64,000 nucleotides of DNA. Source: Cepaea nemoralis. Lineage: Eukaryota > Mollusca > Gastropoda > Stylommatophora > Helicidae. The translations under genes were made by a program, and so were the position numbers. This document shows, piece after piece, positions 11,572 to 22,007 of the stretch (positions within the stretch are counted from its first letter, which is position 1; every line of letters begins with the position of its first letter). The stretch lies in the NCBI GenBank assembly GCA_014155875.1, contig JACEFZ010011693.1, forward strand, positions 1 to 64,000, given 5' to 3'. The notes under the pieces are model-generated. The model did no database searches, had not been told where the DNA came from, and saw only the letters and a list, made by a program, of their open reading frames with translations.

Positions 11572-12778
11572 TCAGACATTGCTTACTGGGTCGGTCGGAC
11601 AACGGGACAAAAGATCGGCAATTGTATTGATTCTGCCGGGAATGTGACGAACTTCGAAACTGTAATTTTGAAGCTTCAAGGACCAGCGAGCAATCATATT
11701 ATTGGATGGTACTCCGGCATTTATATACCGTAATGGACTGTTGTCAGTTTCGATGATAAAGTGACGTCCTAGAAGGTATCTGGATAACTTCGTCACACTT
11801 TCTACTAAGGCCAGTGCCTCTAATTGCGGAATGGACCATGCACGTTCTCGAGGCCTTAGTTTTCTTGATATGAAACAAATAGGATGCAGGATGTTGTTGT
11901 ATTCCTGCAACAGGACTGCCCCAATCGCAACGGAGCTAGCATCTGTTCTCAATCTGAAAGGTAAATGGATGTTGGGCAATTTAAGGATGAGATTATTCGA
12001 ATTCTTATCAGAAAAGTATGCCAAAACTTTATGAAATGCATTTTGTAGGCATTCATCGTGTACAACTTTTTCAGGCTTATCCTTGGTTAGTAAGTTAGAA
12101 AAAACCTCGGTCAGTTCTGAAAAATCAGGAATAAAATTCCTGTAATAGTTGATCAGTCCCAACAAACTGCGGACTTGTTTCTTATTCGTTGGAAGTGACA
12201 GTTTTAGAATTTTGGAGACAATTTTGTTGTCTGTCATGACAAAGCCATTGGATATTCTGTACCCCAAAAATGATATCTCTTGGTAAGCCATGCTCACCTT
12301 TGAAGGCTTCACTGTCAGTCCGTGCTGTCTGATACGTTCTAGTGTCTGTTCTAGTGTCTTTATATGTTCCGTCATTGTCTCTGTATGGACACAGATGTCG
12401 TCGATATAGCAAATGATATTAGGAATGTCAGCAAGGAGGAGTCGTGTCATGCGTACGAATGTGGCTGGGGCATTGACTAGCCCAAATGGAAGTTTGCACC
12501 ATTCGTACAGTCCCCAAGGCGTGGCGAAAGCTGTTAGATGTCTGCTGTCTTCATGTACAGCTATATGCCAGTAACCTTTAGACATGTCAAGCGTCGTAAA
12601 AAACTTGGCGTCAGTCAGTTCTGTCAGAAGATCGTCAGTGTTTGCCATTGGTTCAAGATCTAAAACAGTTATTTTGTTCAGTTTTCTGTAGTCGATGCAA
12701 AGTCGTATGGTGTTGTCCTTTTTGCGTACAATGACCATGGGTGAAGAGAAGTCTGATAGGGATCGTCTGATGATGTTG
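11572..12778 (-). CDS. pol: inner element: reverse transcriptase and RNase H
   Basis: The frame runs from just after the second frameshift (near 12779) to a stop at 11572. Residue numbers count from the first in-frame ATG at 12738. RT blocks include LCIDYRKLN (about 13-21), the first catalytic Asp in TTLDMSKGYW (about D51), and LPFGLVNAPATF. The catalytic YIDD is at about 111-114 and FLGYRIS follows. The connection LLGLINYYRNFIPDF is typical of Ty3/Gypsy. RNase H follows with LRTDASSVAIGAVL, a Glu in QLEALALVE, an Asp in FIIETDNSPL, and the final HIPGRINTIADLLSR. These make DNA from the element's RNA in virus-like particles. All catalytic residues that I can check are present. In this frame the sequence joins the RT N-terminus encoded in the preceding ORF. 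Confidence 0.95.
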
Positions 12779-13989
12779 TTTTTTTTCTAAGTTGATGATT
12801 TCCTGATGTAGTTGTTCCTTGTAATGTAATGGTATTGTGTATGGTCTGCATCTTATGGGTGTGTTTGATGTGAGTGTGATGTGATGCTGTACTAACTCTG
12901 TTTGTCCTGGGTTGTCTGAAAAGATGGTGTTGTACTGTTGTATCAACTGTTTGCAACTGTTTGTCTCTGCTTGACTTAAGTTTGGATTGATCTTGATCTC
13001 CTTCAAGCAGTTTGTCGTGTCTAATGTAGGTGTTGGAATCTCGTCGCTAGAATCGTCATCTTCGTGATCTATTATCACGGTGCAAGCTGTCGTATCGTCT
13101 TGTTCGTTGTCTCTGTTGTGGTATGGTCTTAGCATATTTATGTGAAATATTTTGTGTTTGTCTTTTATTATGATTTCGTAGTCCACAGGTGAGATTTGTC
13201 TTGTCACTTTAAAAGGTCCCTGCCAAGAATCAGTCAGTAGCTGTCTGTCACTAGGTAGTAGTAGTAGAACGTCCTGTCCAGGTGTCAATGTTATAGTCCT
13301 GTTACCTTTGTCTGCGTACTGTCTGTAAGTAGCACCAGATAGTTTTAGTGCATTTTTAGCAATTTCACATGATTTAATAATCCTTTCACGCAATGATGTT
13401 ACATACACGAATGATGATATGGGTTTAAGTACTGGAGTAGAATCAGTTAACATTTGGTGATAAATTGTTAATGGGCCTCGTGGTTTGGCACCATAGATTA
13501 GTTCAAAAGGAGAGAAACCGGTACTAGAATGTGGTACCTCGCGATAAGCAAAGAGAACAGCTGGTAGGTATACATCCCAGTTATTGGGGTGTTCTTGAGT
13601 TACTTTTGCAAGCATGTGCTTCAGATCCCCATTAAGCTTTTCTATTATCCCGCTCGAGTGAGGATGATAGGGGCTATTGAAGACTTGCTTCACTCCTAAC
13701 ATTTTAGTGAAAGCTTGGGTCGATGCGGCAATAAACTGAGGGCCTCTATCAGACTGGATAGTATCTGGAAACCCAATTCGGGAGAAGATATGGAAGAACA
13801 CTTCCATGATGTCGTTGGCAGTAATGTTCTTTAGCGGAATAGCTTCCGGCCAGCGGCTACATTGATCAATAAAAGTTAGAATATATTTATTCCCTCTAGT
13901 TGTTGTATGACTAAGAGGGCCCACAATGTCAACTGATAATTTTTCAAAAGGTCGACTGGCTAAGTCAGTGACTTGTAACTTTGCCTGTG
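12779..13989 (-). CDS. pol: inner element: integrase core, GPY/F module and RT N-terminus
   Basis: Residue numbers count from the ATG at 13924. The integrase triad is D20 (LTFIDQCSRW), D59 (IQSDRGPQF) and E95 (SSGIIEKLNG), with 35 residues between the last two, a DD35E spacing. A GPY/F-type module follows (DSWQGPFKVTRQ, then KIFHINMLRPYH). An acidic linker (DHEDDDSSDEIPTP) leads straight into the beginning of RT (TPIRCRPYTIPLHYKEQL). The frame is then lost in the A8 run at 12786-12779. Real coding also extends upstream of the ATG to about 13989, where it meets the previous ORF after one base is skipped. Integrase inserts the DNA copy into the host. Its position ahead of RT is the defining feature of this element. 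Confidence 0.94.
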
Positions 13990-13994
13990 GGTGT

Positions 13995-16307
13995 TTACCT
14001 TTTTTTTACTAGTTTCTGGCATGTATCACAACTTCTGCAATATGTTTTTATGTCATTGCAAAATTTTGGCCAATGAAACTGTGTCAATAGTCTTGACCTG
14101 GTTTTAACATATGCCATATGACCTGCAAAAGGTATATCGTGAGCAAGATGTAAAGCTTGCTTGCGATAAGTAGTTGGCAACACAGTTTGCTTTGTTGTAA
14201 TGTCACCTCTGGTGTAATACCTGGTGAGTATATCATTGTGTAAAGCAAAATGCCATTTCGCATTTTTGGTTACTCTTGCCTTTTTGCCGATCAGGTCAAA
14301 GTACTTTGACAGTGAAGGATCAGCTTTTTGAGCTGTTATGAATGTTTCCTTCATAGAGTCACTAGGTGGTAATTCTGGGCTAAGCATTTGTATAGCCTCA
14401 GTTTGGTTACTTTCATCTTGCACTCTAGCAGTAGCTCTTGTTACTGCGTTCACACACTCAATGACATCAGATGATGATGGAATGATATCGTCAATGATGT
14501 GATGAGAACTTAGTGCTGCATTAGGTAACATACATTCAATAGGTGATATGACATTTTCAGTGATGACATTTGGTGGTGATGTTTTATCATCAATACATAG
14601 TGATGTTATGTCATGGTTATGAGGTTTGTCATTCACCTCAGGTAAATTTCCTATGATTATATCGCACACTGGGTTTGTAAGTGCCGCGACCTTTACTTTC
14701 CCGGTGAGGAATGGTGTTTCAATGTATGCCCATGCTAATGGATATTTTTCAATATTGCCTGAAAATGTTCTACATGTGATGTGTCTGCCTGTATAGTCTG
14801 TAGGCGTTATGAATGTTGTTTTCAGGCCAATAAGTGTACTTCCGGTGTCGCGAAGTACTGTAGCAAACTTGCCATTAACATACCCGTGATAGATGTCTAA
14901 TCTGCCTTTTGAGTCTATTACCAAGTTAGCTTCCTCATTGGCAATAGGGATGGCGTGCCCGCATGTTAAGATACCATTTTCAAAGAAGGTATTACAGACA
15001 GTGCATTTGTTAGCACTAAATACATCACAAGCCTGTGCTGCATTTACAGGATGTTTTTCTGGATTTTCGTCTTCTGACGCTGAGCTATCGAACAAGGCGG
15101 CATTGGCTTTGTTGGTCATATGCCTGCCTCTACAATCCATGCGATGGTGCCCGTAAGCCTTGCATAGAAAACATTTACGTAAACTTTTGAACGATTTACG
15201 TTCTCTGTCTTGTCTGTTTACCATATTTTGTAAGTATGTTTGGTACCCTGGGTTTTTATCGCACATCTCGTTCAAATGGTGAGAAAATTTGCAGTGAATG
15301 CAATGTCTAAATTTCTCAGAGGTAGGCCTGTTTGGTTTTTGCCTACTATAGTTTTTCTCATAGTTGGCTGCTGCTACCCAGTTACTGTCAGTAGCTTCAG
15401 TGGTAAAGCACTGTTTGTTGGCCGTGTAATAGGCCGACCCACGTCTTTCCATTTCTTCCACACTTGTGCATTCATTCTCCTGTAAGAACTTAGAAAAAGA
15501 TGATGGGATAGAAGAAATGACTTTATCTCGAATGATGAGATCTTCTAATCTATCATAATTTTTGTTAATTTTGGCTGCTGAAGTCCATTTGCTGAAAACA
15601 TCTCGGACTAAACAGAGGTAGTCAGAGAACGTTTGAGTTGATTTTGGACTCAATTTACTGAATTGTTCTCTGTAACCTGCCTCGTCTAACATGAAATGTG
15701 CCATTATCTTAGATTTAATATAATGGTACTCTTTTCTGAGGTCTTTGGGGATGGTTTCAATGACTTTAAGAGGTTCCCCAGATAGACTCCTCATATATAG
15801 AATATTCCATTCAGAAAGTGGAACTTGGTAATGTTCCATTAAAGTCTCAAAATTTTGGGTAAAGGCTGCTATGCAGTCACCCGAGGTATAGTTACGTACG
15901 ATACCTTGATACTTCTTATACTGGTTTTCTTTTTCCAGTCTTTCAGATTTCTTTGACTCTTTATTCATTGCAGTCTCAGTGTCAAGTTGTTTCATTTTCA
16001 ACTGTAACTCTAGTTCTTCTCTCTTACTCTGAGCTGCTATTTCTGCTTTCTTAAGTTCACTGTCTATCTCAGCTTGCTTTAATGCTGTTTCAATCTCTGC
16101 CTGTTTCAAGGCTGTTTCTGCCTCTGCTTGCTTGGCAGCCATTTCTGCTTGTTTTAGAGCTCTTTCTGCTGCTCTTTCTTCGCGTTCATTGTTTATCTCT
16201 TGTACCAGGAGATATTCAGCGTATTTGTTCTCACTCCATTTTGTTAATTCATCACCTGTCAGATGTAATTTAATACCCATATCGATGAAATCAAATAATG
16301 ACGACAT
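13995..16307 (-). CDS. gag-pol: inner element: Gag, CCHC fingers, protease and integrase zinc domain
   Basis: 770 codons from the ATG at 16307. Residues 40-130 are a Glu/Lys/Gln/Ala coiled coil with repeats of about 7 residues (ALKQAEI). Residues 135-300 look like a Gypsy-type capsid region. Two perfect CX2CX4HX4C knuckles lie at 336-349 (CIHCKFSHHLNEMC) and 379-392 (CFLCKAYGHHRMDC), with a further Cys-rich patch at 435-451. The protease active site is DTGS at 487-490. After a linker comes an HHCC integrase domain (H720, H730, C760, C763), although no RT has yet appeared. The ORF ends after CQKLVKKR because of one extra A in an A8 run (13997-13990). Skipping one base continues directly into the integrase core. 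Confidence 0.94.
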   Translation of the reverse strand: MSSLFDFIDMGIKLHLTGDELTKWSENKYAEYLLVQEINNEREERAAERALKQAEMAAKQAEAETALKQAEIETALKQAEIDSELKKAEIAAQSKREELELQLKMKQLDTETAMNKESKKSERLEKENQYKKYQGIVRNYTSGDCIAAFTQNFETLMEHYQVPLSEWNILYMRSLSGEPLKVIETIPKDLRKEYHYIKSKIMAHFMLDEAGYREQFSKLSPKSTQTFSDYLCLVRDVFSKWTSAAKINKNYDRLEDLIIRDKVISSIPSSFSKFLQENECTSVEEMERRGSAYYTANKQCFTTEATDSNWVAAANYEKNYSRQKPNRPTSEKFRHCIHCKFSHHLNEMCDKNPGYQTYLQNMVNRQDRERKSFKSLRKCFLCKAYGHHRMDCRGRHMTNKANAALFDSSASEDENPEKHPVNAAQACDVFSANKCTVCNTFFENGILTCGHAIPIANEEANLVIDSKGRLDIYHGYVNGKFATVLRDTGSTLIGLKTTFITPTDYTGRHITCRTFSGNIEKYPLAWAYIETPFLTGKVKVAALTNPVCDIIIGNLPEVNDKPHNHDITSLCIDDKTSPPNVITENVISPIECMLPNAALSSHHIIDDIIPSSSDVIECVNAVTRATARVQDESNQTEAIQMLSPELPPSDSMKETFITAQKADPSLSKYFDLIGKKARVTKNAKWHFALHNDILTRYYTRGDITTKQTVLPTTYRKQALHLAHDIPFAGHMAYVKTRSRLLTQFHWPKFCNDIKTYCRSCDTCQKLVKKR

Positions 16308-17167
16308 GATGGAGAAAATACGTCAATGATAATCAAACACACAAAATATGTTGTAAATGGTTAGTAGAAAAACAATTTACAATTGATTTTACTATACGAT
16401 GCGTGCCCACTAATGCATACGTAAAGTTAAAGTAAAGAAAAATATACTCAAGTGCCCTTGGATACGGTGAAGAATGGTTGGACAATCGGGCTAGGAAAAC
16501 TGTAGGGTCGTTACTTTGGAACCACTAATGACCTCTACGGCAAGGTTATGGATGTTACGCAAAAACCTGCTTTGTTTTTGGAGAGAAATAAGTTAGTGTC
16601 TATTTGTTGGTGTGTGCCTGCAAGTCACTAAGTGTTGATTAGGTTTGGATGGCGTCGAGTATAATTGTATGTCGTAAATTTGTCGTCAACAGTGTTTTTC
16701 TCAACAAAAGTTACACTCTTTCCAAAACTCTTTGCGTTCCACAAACTCAATACACAAAGACAATCTATCTGTATCTGAACACTCAATAACATTGATGACA
16801 CATCACTTACATCAAGATGACATTCAGTAAGGACATAGACATCAAGTTTACAAGATGGCGACAAGGTCAAAATGGCGACAAAATCACAATGTCGACAAGG
16901 TCAAACGGTGACAAGTTTCACAAATCACAAATGTTTTACACGTTTACAGGATCAAACAATATGTACTGCACATTTACTAATGGTTTTAAACATATTTAAA
17001 CAATGTAGTAATGGATCACAATGAGACTTTTCCGATCACATTTACATCGCTATAACCTTGACAAATTTTATAAGTTCAAGAATTATAGTTTTAGATAACA
17101 AAGACGAGCAACACACGTCTACATATATTAGGTTCTTAAACAAGGACGAGCAACCCACGTCCACACG
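16308..17167 (-). other. 5' leader of the inner element
   Basis: About 860 bases between the 5' LTR and the Gag start. A likely primer-binding region contains GTGGGTTGCTCGTCC about 10 bases inside the LTR edge. A similar block, GACGAGCAACACACGTC in plus reading, recurs about 50 bases further in, suggesting a small duplication. The outer element's TGGGTGCTTTCGTCC at the same place is similar. Confidence 0.55.
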
Positions 17168-17634
17168 TGTCAGGATCTTATATTTGGCTCATTAGCTAAC
17201 ACGTGTGAGACAGTACAAGTATAACGTGATTCGACGTAAGACACAACGACATAACGTTCTATGGATTTATTGCCACATTAAATACAGAACGATAATTACA
17301 ACAATCTACAATATATAACTCACGACGCTCACAACCACAATACAGCTCATAGGTCTGACGCTCAAGATATCAGTCGTTCGGCTTTCAACCACAGAGATCC
17401 ACACAAACGCCTTGCTTTCATCACACATGTCCTTCCAGTCTGAAGTCCCAGCTCGGTCTGAGGTTAGCACGCCAACTGCCCACTGCCTCTAGTGGTGTCA
17501 CGTGGCCTGCGTGCGTTTGTCGTCAGCCTGACCGCTGGTCGCGTGTCAGGTAACAATCTTGCCAGCCGACAATTCTTGTCCGCCGGGTGTCGTAACGATG
17601 TTGCTGCATAGCTATACCATGTTAGGCTCTGACA
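17168..17634 (-). repeat. 5' LTR of the inner element
   Basis: 467 bp, identical by eye to the other LTR and followed by the target duplication CCGAT at 17635-17639. Transcription would start here and run leftwards. The AATAAA hexamer is at 17271-17266. Confidence 0.95.
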
Positions 17635-18494
17635 CCGATATTAACTGCCCATATTTTTCTGGAATAATAAAAGTTGCTATCTTGCCTAATCCATTTGTTG
17701 ATGTCTTTATCGGAAACATCCCTCAATTACGTGATGTTTCGCTTGAGGATATAGCAGAATGGGAAAGGAAGCATGTGGCAGCAAACTCTAGTAATAGTAC
17801 ACAAATCCATGAAGAAAATCAGTTGCCTCGTGATGCTCTGGTTTCGAACACACACATATCACGTCCAGTGGTAGTAAAACCCACAGATATTAGTACAGTT
17901 CAAGCCGCAGATATATCGCTGCAGCACAGCATCACGCGGGTGGATGGACAATCACAGGCATGTTTTGTCTCGGTGACGGTTCCTTCGTGCGAACCGAAGG
18001 ATGTGTTTGGTAAAACAAATACTTCATGTGGTTTGGTAGTTAAGTTCTTCTGGTTGGTTGTCATAATACGTAATATCGTATCTGTCATTCTAAACAATGT
18101 GATAAAACATATCGCTGTAAATATGGTGAATTGTATGAAGATGTTACAACATGGTTTTCTCCAGAGATTGGGCCATATTAAACATATCTATGATGGTACT
18201 GTACAGCTAGTGGAAAAAGTCTACCTGACAACACAACATAGCGAATCTGAAAGTCTTTGGCAAGAATTGTTCAATTCTCGGATCATTCTTATATTAAATA
18301 GCTGCGTTAGGATAATTGGTACCTGTTGGTTTTCCATTGTGTACATCCTACCACATGGGTACAATGTATTACTACATCTGGTCTTAGACTCTAGGAGAAA
18401 GGTATATGAATCGCATAAACGATATGCAATTACTCTAGCAGTAGTGAATTCTAGTCAGAAATTTGCTACATATCTGTTGAAAAAGAGTTTCTGA
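17635..18494 (+). pseudogene. protease fragment of the outer element, right half, with open downstream frame
   Basis: After the target duplication the frame reads INCPYFSGIIKVAILPNPF and VDVFIGNIPQL. These match the second half of the inner element's protease (FLTGKVKVAALTNPVCD, IIIGNLPEV). A linker with TVQAADISLQHS resembles the inner element's pre-integrase spacer (TAQKADPSLSK). From about 18000 the frame stays open to 18494, but the sequence becomes hydrophobic (VKFFWLVVIIRNIVSVIL) and has no HHCC or DDE motif. It may be a divergent or deleted remainder of pol. A longer ORF reading starts inside the LTR at 17559; that start is an accident of the insertion. Confidence 0.7.
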
Positions 18495-19954
18495 GAATCT
18501 TGAAAGATGACTCTCCTAAAAACACATTAATATTGCAGTTTTTTTTTAAATGTTCGGTTGCTCATATTTCTGAAAATGAAAATAATTTTGATACAGTGGG
18601 GCATGGTGAAGTCTACATAGTTTCCTAAATCATATCGGTTAATACTAAATAAATAATTTAGCAGATTTATTAAGTAGATTATAAACATATTGTATGAATA
18701 AAATATAATTTTAATTTTTGGTATTGGGGTAAATAAGGTAAATGGGAATATTATAAGGTCTAAATATAATGTTACTTTATTATGACTGTAACTTACTTTT
18801 GAAACACCACATGTATGAAAACAGTTGTTTAAATATAAATAAGTCACTTGTTGTTATTAATTTTGCAGATAGCAAGATAAACAAGTACGCCAGTGTGTGA
18901 TCACATAGTCATATGTACGAGGAAATAGACAAGGATGACTGCAAAGGCTGTATTCAATGGATACAGGATAGTCGACGATGTTGCAATGCAACATTTAGAC
19001 GTGTTCTTTAATTATTTGTGTTATAGTCTGAAAAGAAAAACAATATGTAAATTCTTTCAGTATTAGGTAGAAAAGCAAATGATGAGTGATAGTTAAATCA
19101 CTAATAGTATTAATTTACTAGTGAAGTGATATTAATTTTAGTTTTATTGTTATAATTTTATCAATTATTATAATTGGTGATATTTATTATGTTGCAGTTA
19201 AGGATAAGTACATACTTATTTGTTTTGTGCTAGGTTTATATCATCATCAATAAAAAGAATTTAGATGTGTTATTTCATGATGGATGAATGTAGAGATGGA
19301 TGAATGATAAAGAGTTTATACAAATACACATACTTAAAATCAGACATAGTTAGAAAGTCAACAGTACATTACGAAGAACAGATAGGACATATAGTTATAG
19401 GATAAAATTCCCAATATCGACATTGCATGATGGAAAGAGATGTTAACTCATAGTGAAGTTGACATAATACATCTCTGAAATTGATGGGGATCAGCTATTG
19501 ATTTCTTTTGACTCAGAAGGTCGTTGGGTTCACAACATAGAATTGCATTTGGTTTCACCGAAGATACTCAAGGGTTATAGAGGTCTGAGGTAATTTGTGT
19601 CAAGGGGTCAGCATTTATACGCGAAAACGGCACTTTAATTATAGTGTCCGGCGGTGTTTGAACCTTGCTTCTTTTGTTGCAAGTAGTCAATCATGTTAAC
19701 GCGAGAACATCTCGATGATCATTTCTTTGAAATGTATGAGGTGGCGGTGATTGGGACTTGTGGGTTTTAATTCAGTGTCTGGAGTCCACACGATCTATAT
19801 TGTCTTAAGGTGACATACTGAGTTCCAGAAATGACAGATTTGTAGTCGATCATGACTTACAGTAACTTACATCATATACATTATTGGCATACATGTCGAA
19901 GTAAAGTAAGAATATGAAAATGTAGGACATTTTCTTTTATGGAGGGGGAATAGC
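18495..19954 (+). other. 3' non-coding internal region of the outer element
   Basis: AT-rich, with no ORF of note. It ends in the polypurine tract GGAGGGGGAATAGC at 19941-19954, directly against the right LTR. Confidence 0.6.
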
Positions 19955-20666
19955 TGTCATGGCCTGAATGACAGCCAGACAGAGTTAAAATAGTAGGCAA
20001 GTGCACTAGAAGATGAAAGTGGAAGAAGAGCACCATATAGCACTTTGACGGAACAAGGGCGACGTCATAAGTGCGTAGATTAACAACAAAACGGTTGTCG
20101 TGAGGCAGTTCGTGGCCAGCATTGAGAGGACTCACATCTAGCAGGCACATTGGAACATTGTACCTCCAAGGCACGCATGCACTCCACTCACATGAGGACA
20201 CTGCACAATACATCGCAATGACTTACACGAGCAGGCATCGGACGAGGTGTCATGGATCAGGTTTAGCTTCTGACACCCGAGTGGGATAGTGTAAATGCTT
20301 CTAGCATCGGGTAAGATAGCATGAAGGTAACCTAGACAGTTAGGACTGTAGCCGGGTCGACAGTGTGCATTGTGAGACTGATGAGGCAATGTTTGACGGG
20401 TGTGAGTGCCTGAAGGCATCAGCATCGTAGAAATGTGAGTACTTCATTGATGTTTTGCCAACGGTCAATATACTGTTGATTGTCACTGCACCAGAGTTTA
20501 CTTGAGTCCTTTTCGCTGTGATGGTTGTCGTGTTGTCGTCGTCTGATGTGGGCATGAACCCACACACTCAGTGTATAGCTTACTCCTAGATCATACAACG
20601 AGCAAGAGCGCAGTTGAGCTGATCTGATGGCCGCGCCCCTGTGACCTAGCGATCAGCCCTGTGACA
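19955..20666 (+). repeat. 3' LTR of the outer element
   Basis: 712 bp, near-identical copy of 5831-6551, followed by GACAT and then the resumed 105-bp minisatellite. Confidence 0.93.
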
Positions 20667-21777
20667 GACATCATGGGTTGGTTGGTGGGGGATGAATTAG
20701 TGGTAACGCCTGTCAACAGGTCAATTAAGGTAGAGGTTGGTATGGGGATGTACTTAGAGCAACAGTGTGTAGAGATCATGGGTTGACTGATGGGAGATGA
20801 ATTAGTTGTAACACCTGTCAACAGGTCAATTAAGGTAGGGGTTGGTATGGGGATGTACTTAGAGCAACAGTGTGTAGATATCATGGGTTGACTGATGGGA
20901 GATGAATTAGTTGTAACACCTGTCAACAGGTCAATTAAGGTAGGGGTTGGTATGGGGATGTACTTAGAGCAACAGTGTGTAGATATCATGGGTTGACTGA
21001 TGGGAGATGAATTAGTTGTAACACCTGTCAACAGGTCAATTAAGGTAGGGGTTGGTATGGGGGTGTACTTAGAGCAACAGTGTGTAGATATTATGGGTTG
21101 GTTGATGGGGGATGAATTAGTTGTAACACCTGTCAACAGGTCAATTAAGGTAGGGGTTGGTATGGGGTTGTACTTAGAGCAGCAGTGTGTAGACATCATG
21201 GGTTGGTTGGTGGGGGATGAATTAGTGGTAACGCCTGTCAACAGGTCAATTAAGGTAGAGGTTGGTATGGGGATGTACTTAGAGCAACAGTGTGTAGAAA
21301 TCATGGGTTGACTGATGGGAGATGAATTAGTTGTAACACCTGTCAACAAGTCAATTAAGGTAGGGGTTGGTATGGGGGTGTACTTAGAGCAACAGTGTGT
21401 AGATATTATGGGTTGGTTGATGGGGGATGAATTAGTTGTAACACCTGTCAACAGGTCAATTAAGGTAGGGGTTGGTATGGGGTTGTACTTAGAGCAGCAG
21501 TGTGTAGACATCATGGGTTGGTTGGTGGGGGATGAATTAGTGGTAACGCCTGTCAACAGGTCAATTAAGGTAGAGGTTGGTATGGGGATGTACTTAGAGC
21601 AACAGTGTGTAGAAATCATGGGTTGACTGATGGGAGATGAATTAGTTGTAACACCTGTCAACAGGTCAATTAAGGTAGGGGTTGGTATGGGGGTGTACTT
21701 AGAGCAACAGTGTGTAGATATTATGGGTTGGTTGATGGGGGATGAATTAGTTGTAACACCTGTCAATGGGTCAATTA
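20667..21777 (+). repeat. 105-bp minisatellite with trimeric higher-order structure
   Basis: About 10.5 copies of a 105-bp unit. Since 105 is a multiple of three, both strands stay open for long stretches, giving for example 35-residue repeats beginning MGDELVVTPVNRS. Three unit variants, marked by GGGGGTG, GGGGTTG and GGGGATG before TACTTAGAGCA, recur in order. This produces a 315-bp higher-order repeat: 21000-21311 and 21315-21626 are almost exact copies. The outer retrotransposon sits at the left end of this array. Confidence 0.93.
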
Positions 21778-22007
21778 AGAAACTACAATAGTCTATTGAT
21801 GTCAGGGTCTGTTTTATACTCCACACCATGGCAGTTCTGGTGATGGTTTCAGGATTTCTTTTGGAGTCCATGAGAAAAATAATAGTGCTTCAGCTTGTTA
21901 TAACAATGTTCACATGATTTCTTGAAGATGTTACTCATTTCTAATTTTACTACCAATTCTATCGCAGTTTCAATCACACAATTCTATCTGAAAATAAATC
22001 TAATTAC

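Larger units (their letters stand above)
9674..17634 (-). mobile_element. inner Ty3/Gypsy retrotransposon of Gmr1 type (gag-PR-IN-RT-RH), nearly intact
   Basis: Two 467-bp direct repeats (9674-10140 and 17168-17634) are identical by eye, with TGTCAG...CTGACA ends and the 5-bp duplication CCGAT (9669-9673 and 17635-17639). The element is 7,961 bp and codes on the minus strand. A purine tract (CCGGGGAGAA) directly precedes its 3' LTR. Domains run Gag, CCHC fingers, protease, integrase, GPY/F module, RT, RNase H. Integrase before RT is the order of Ty1/Copia, yet the RT and the GPY/F module are of Gypsy type. That combination is known from the Gmr1 group, first described in cod. Only two one-base frameshifts interrupt the polyprotein. 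Confidence 0.93.
5831..20666 (+). mobile_element. outer LTR retrotransposon, split by a second element, lacking RT/IN
   Basis: Direct repeats of 721 bp (5831-6551) and 712 bp (19955-20666) both begin TGTCATGG and end TGTGACA, giving the usual TG...CA ends. They are flanked by the 5-bp duplication GACAT. A possible primer-binding site starting TGGGTGCTTTCG follows the left LTR. A purine-rich tract, GGAGGGGGAATAGC, lies directly before the right LTR, so the element reads on the plus strand. Without the inner element it is about 6.87 kb, with about 5.4 kb of internal sequence. The only recognisable coding part is a retroviral-type protease fragment around 9450-9673, continuing at 17640. No RT, RNase H or integrase core was found, so it is probably non-autonomous. 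Confidence 0.9.

Noticed and set aside
12653..12778. C-terminal 42 residues of the integrase ORF
   Set aside because: Out-of-frame translation of RT sequence after the A8 frameshift.
17559..17634. Start of the 311-codon ORF at 17559
   Set aside because: The first codons are LTR sequence of the inner element; only the part after 17635 belongs to the outer element's protease.
20591..21871. 426-codon minus ORF with 35-residue repeats
   Set aside because: It exists because the minisatellite unit is 105 bp; both strands are open and there is no gene context.
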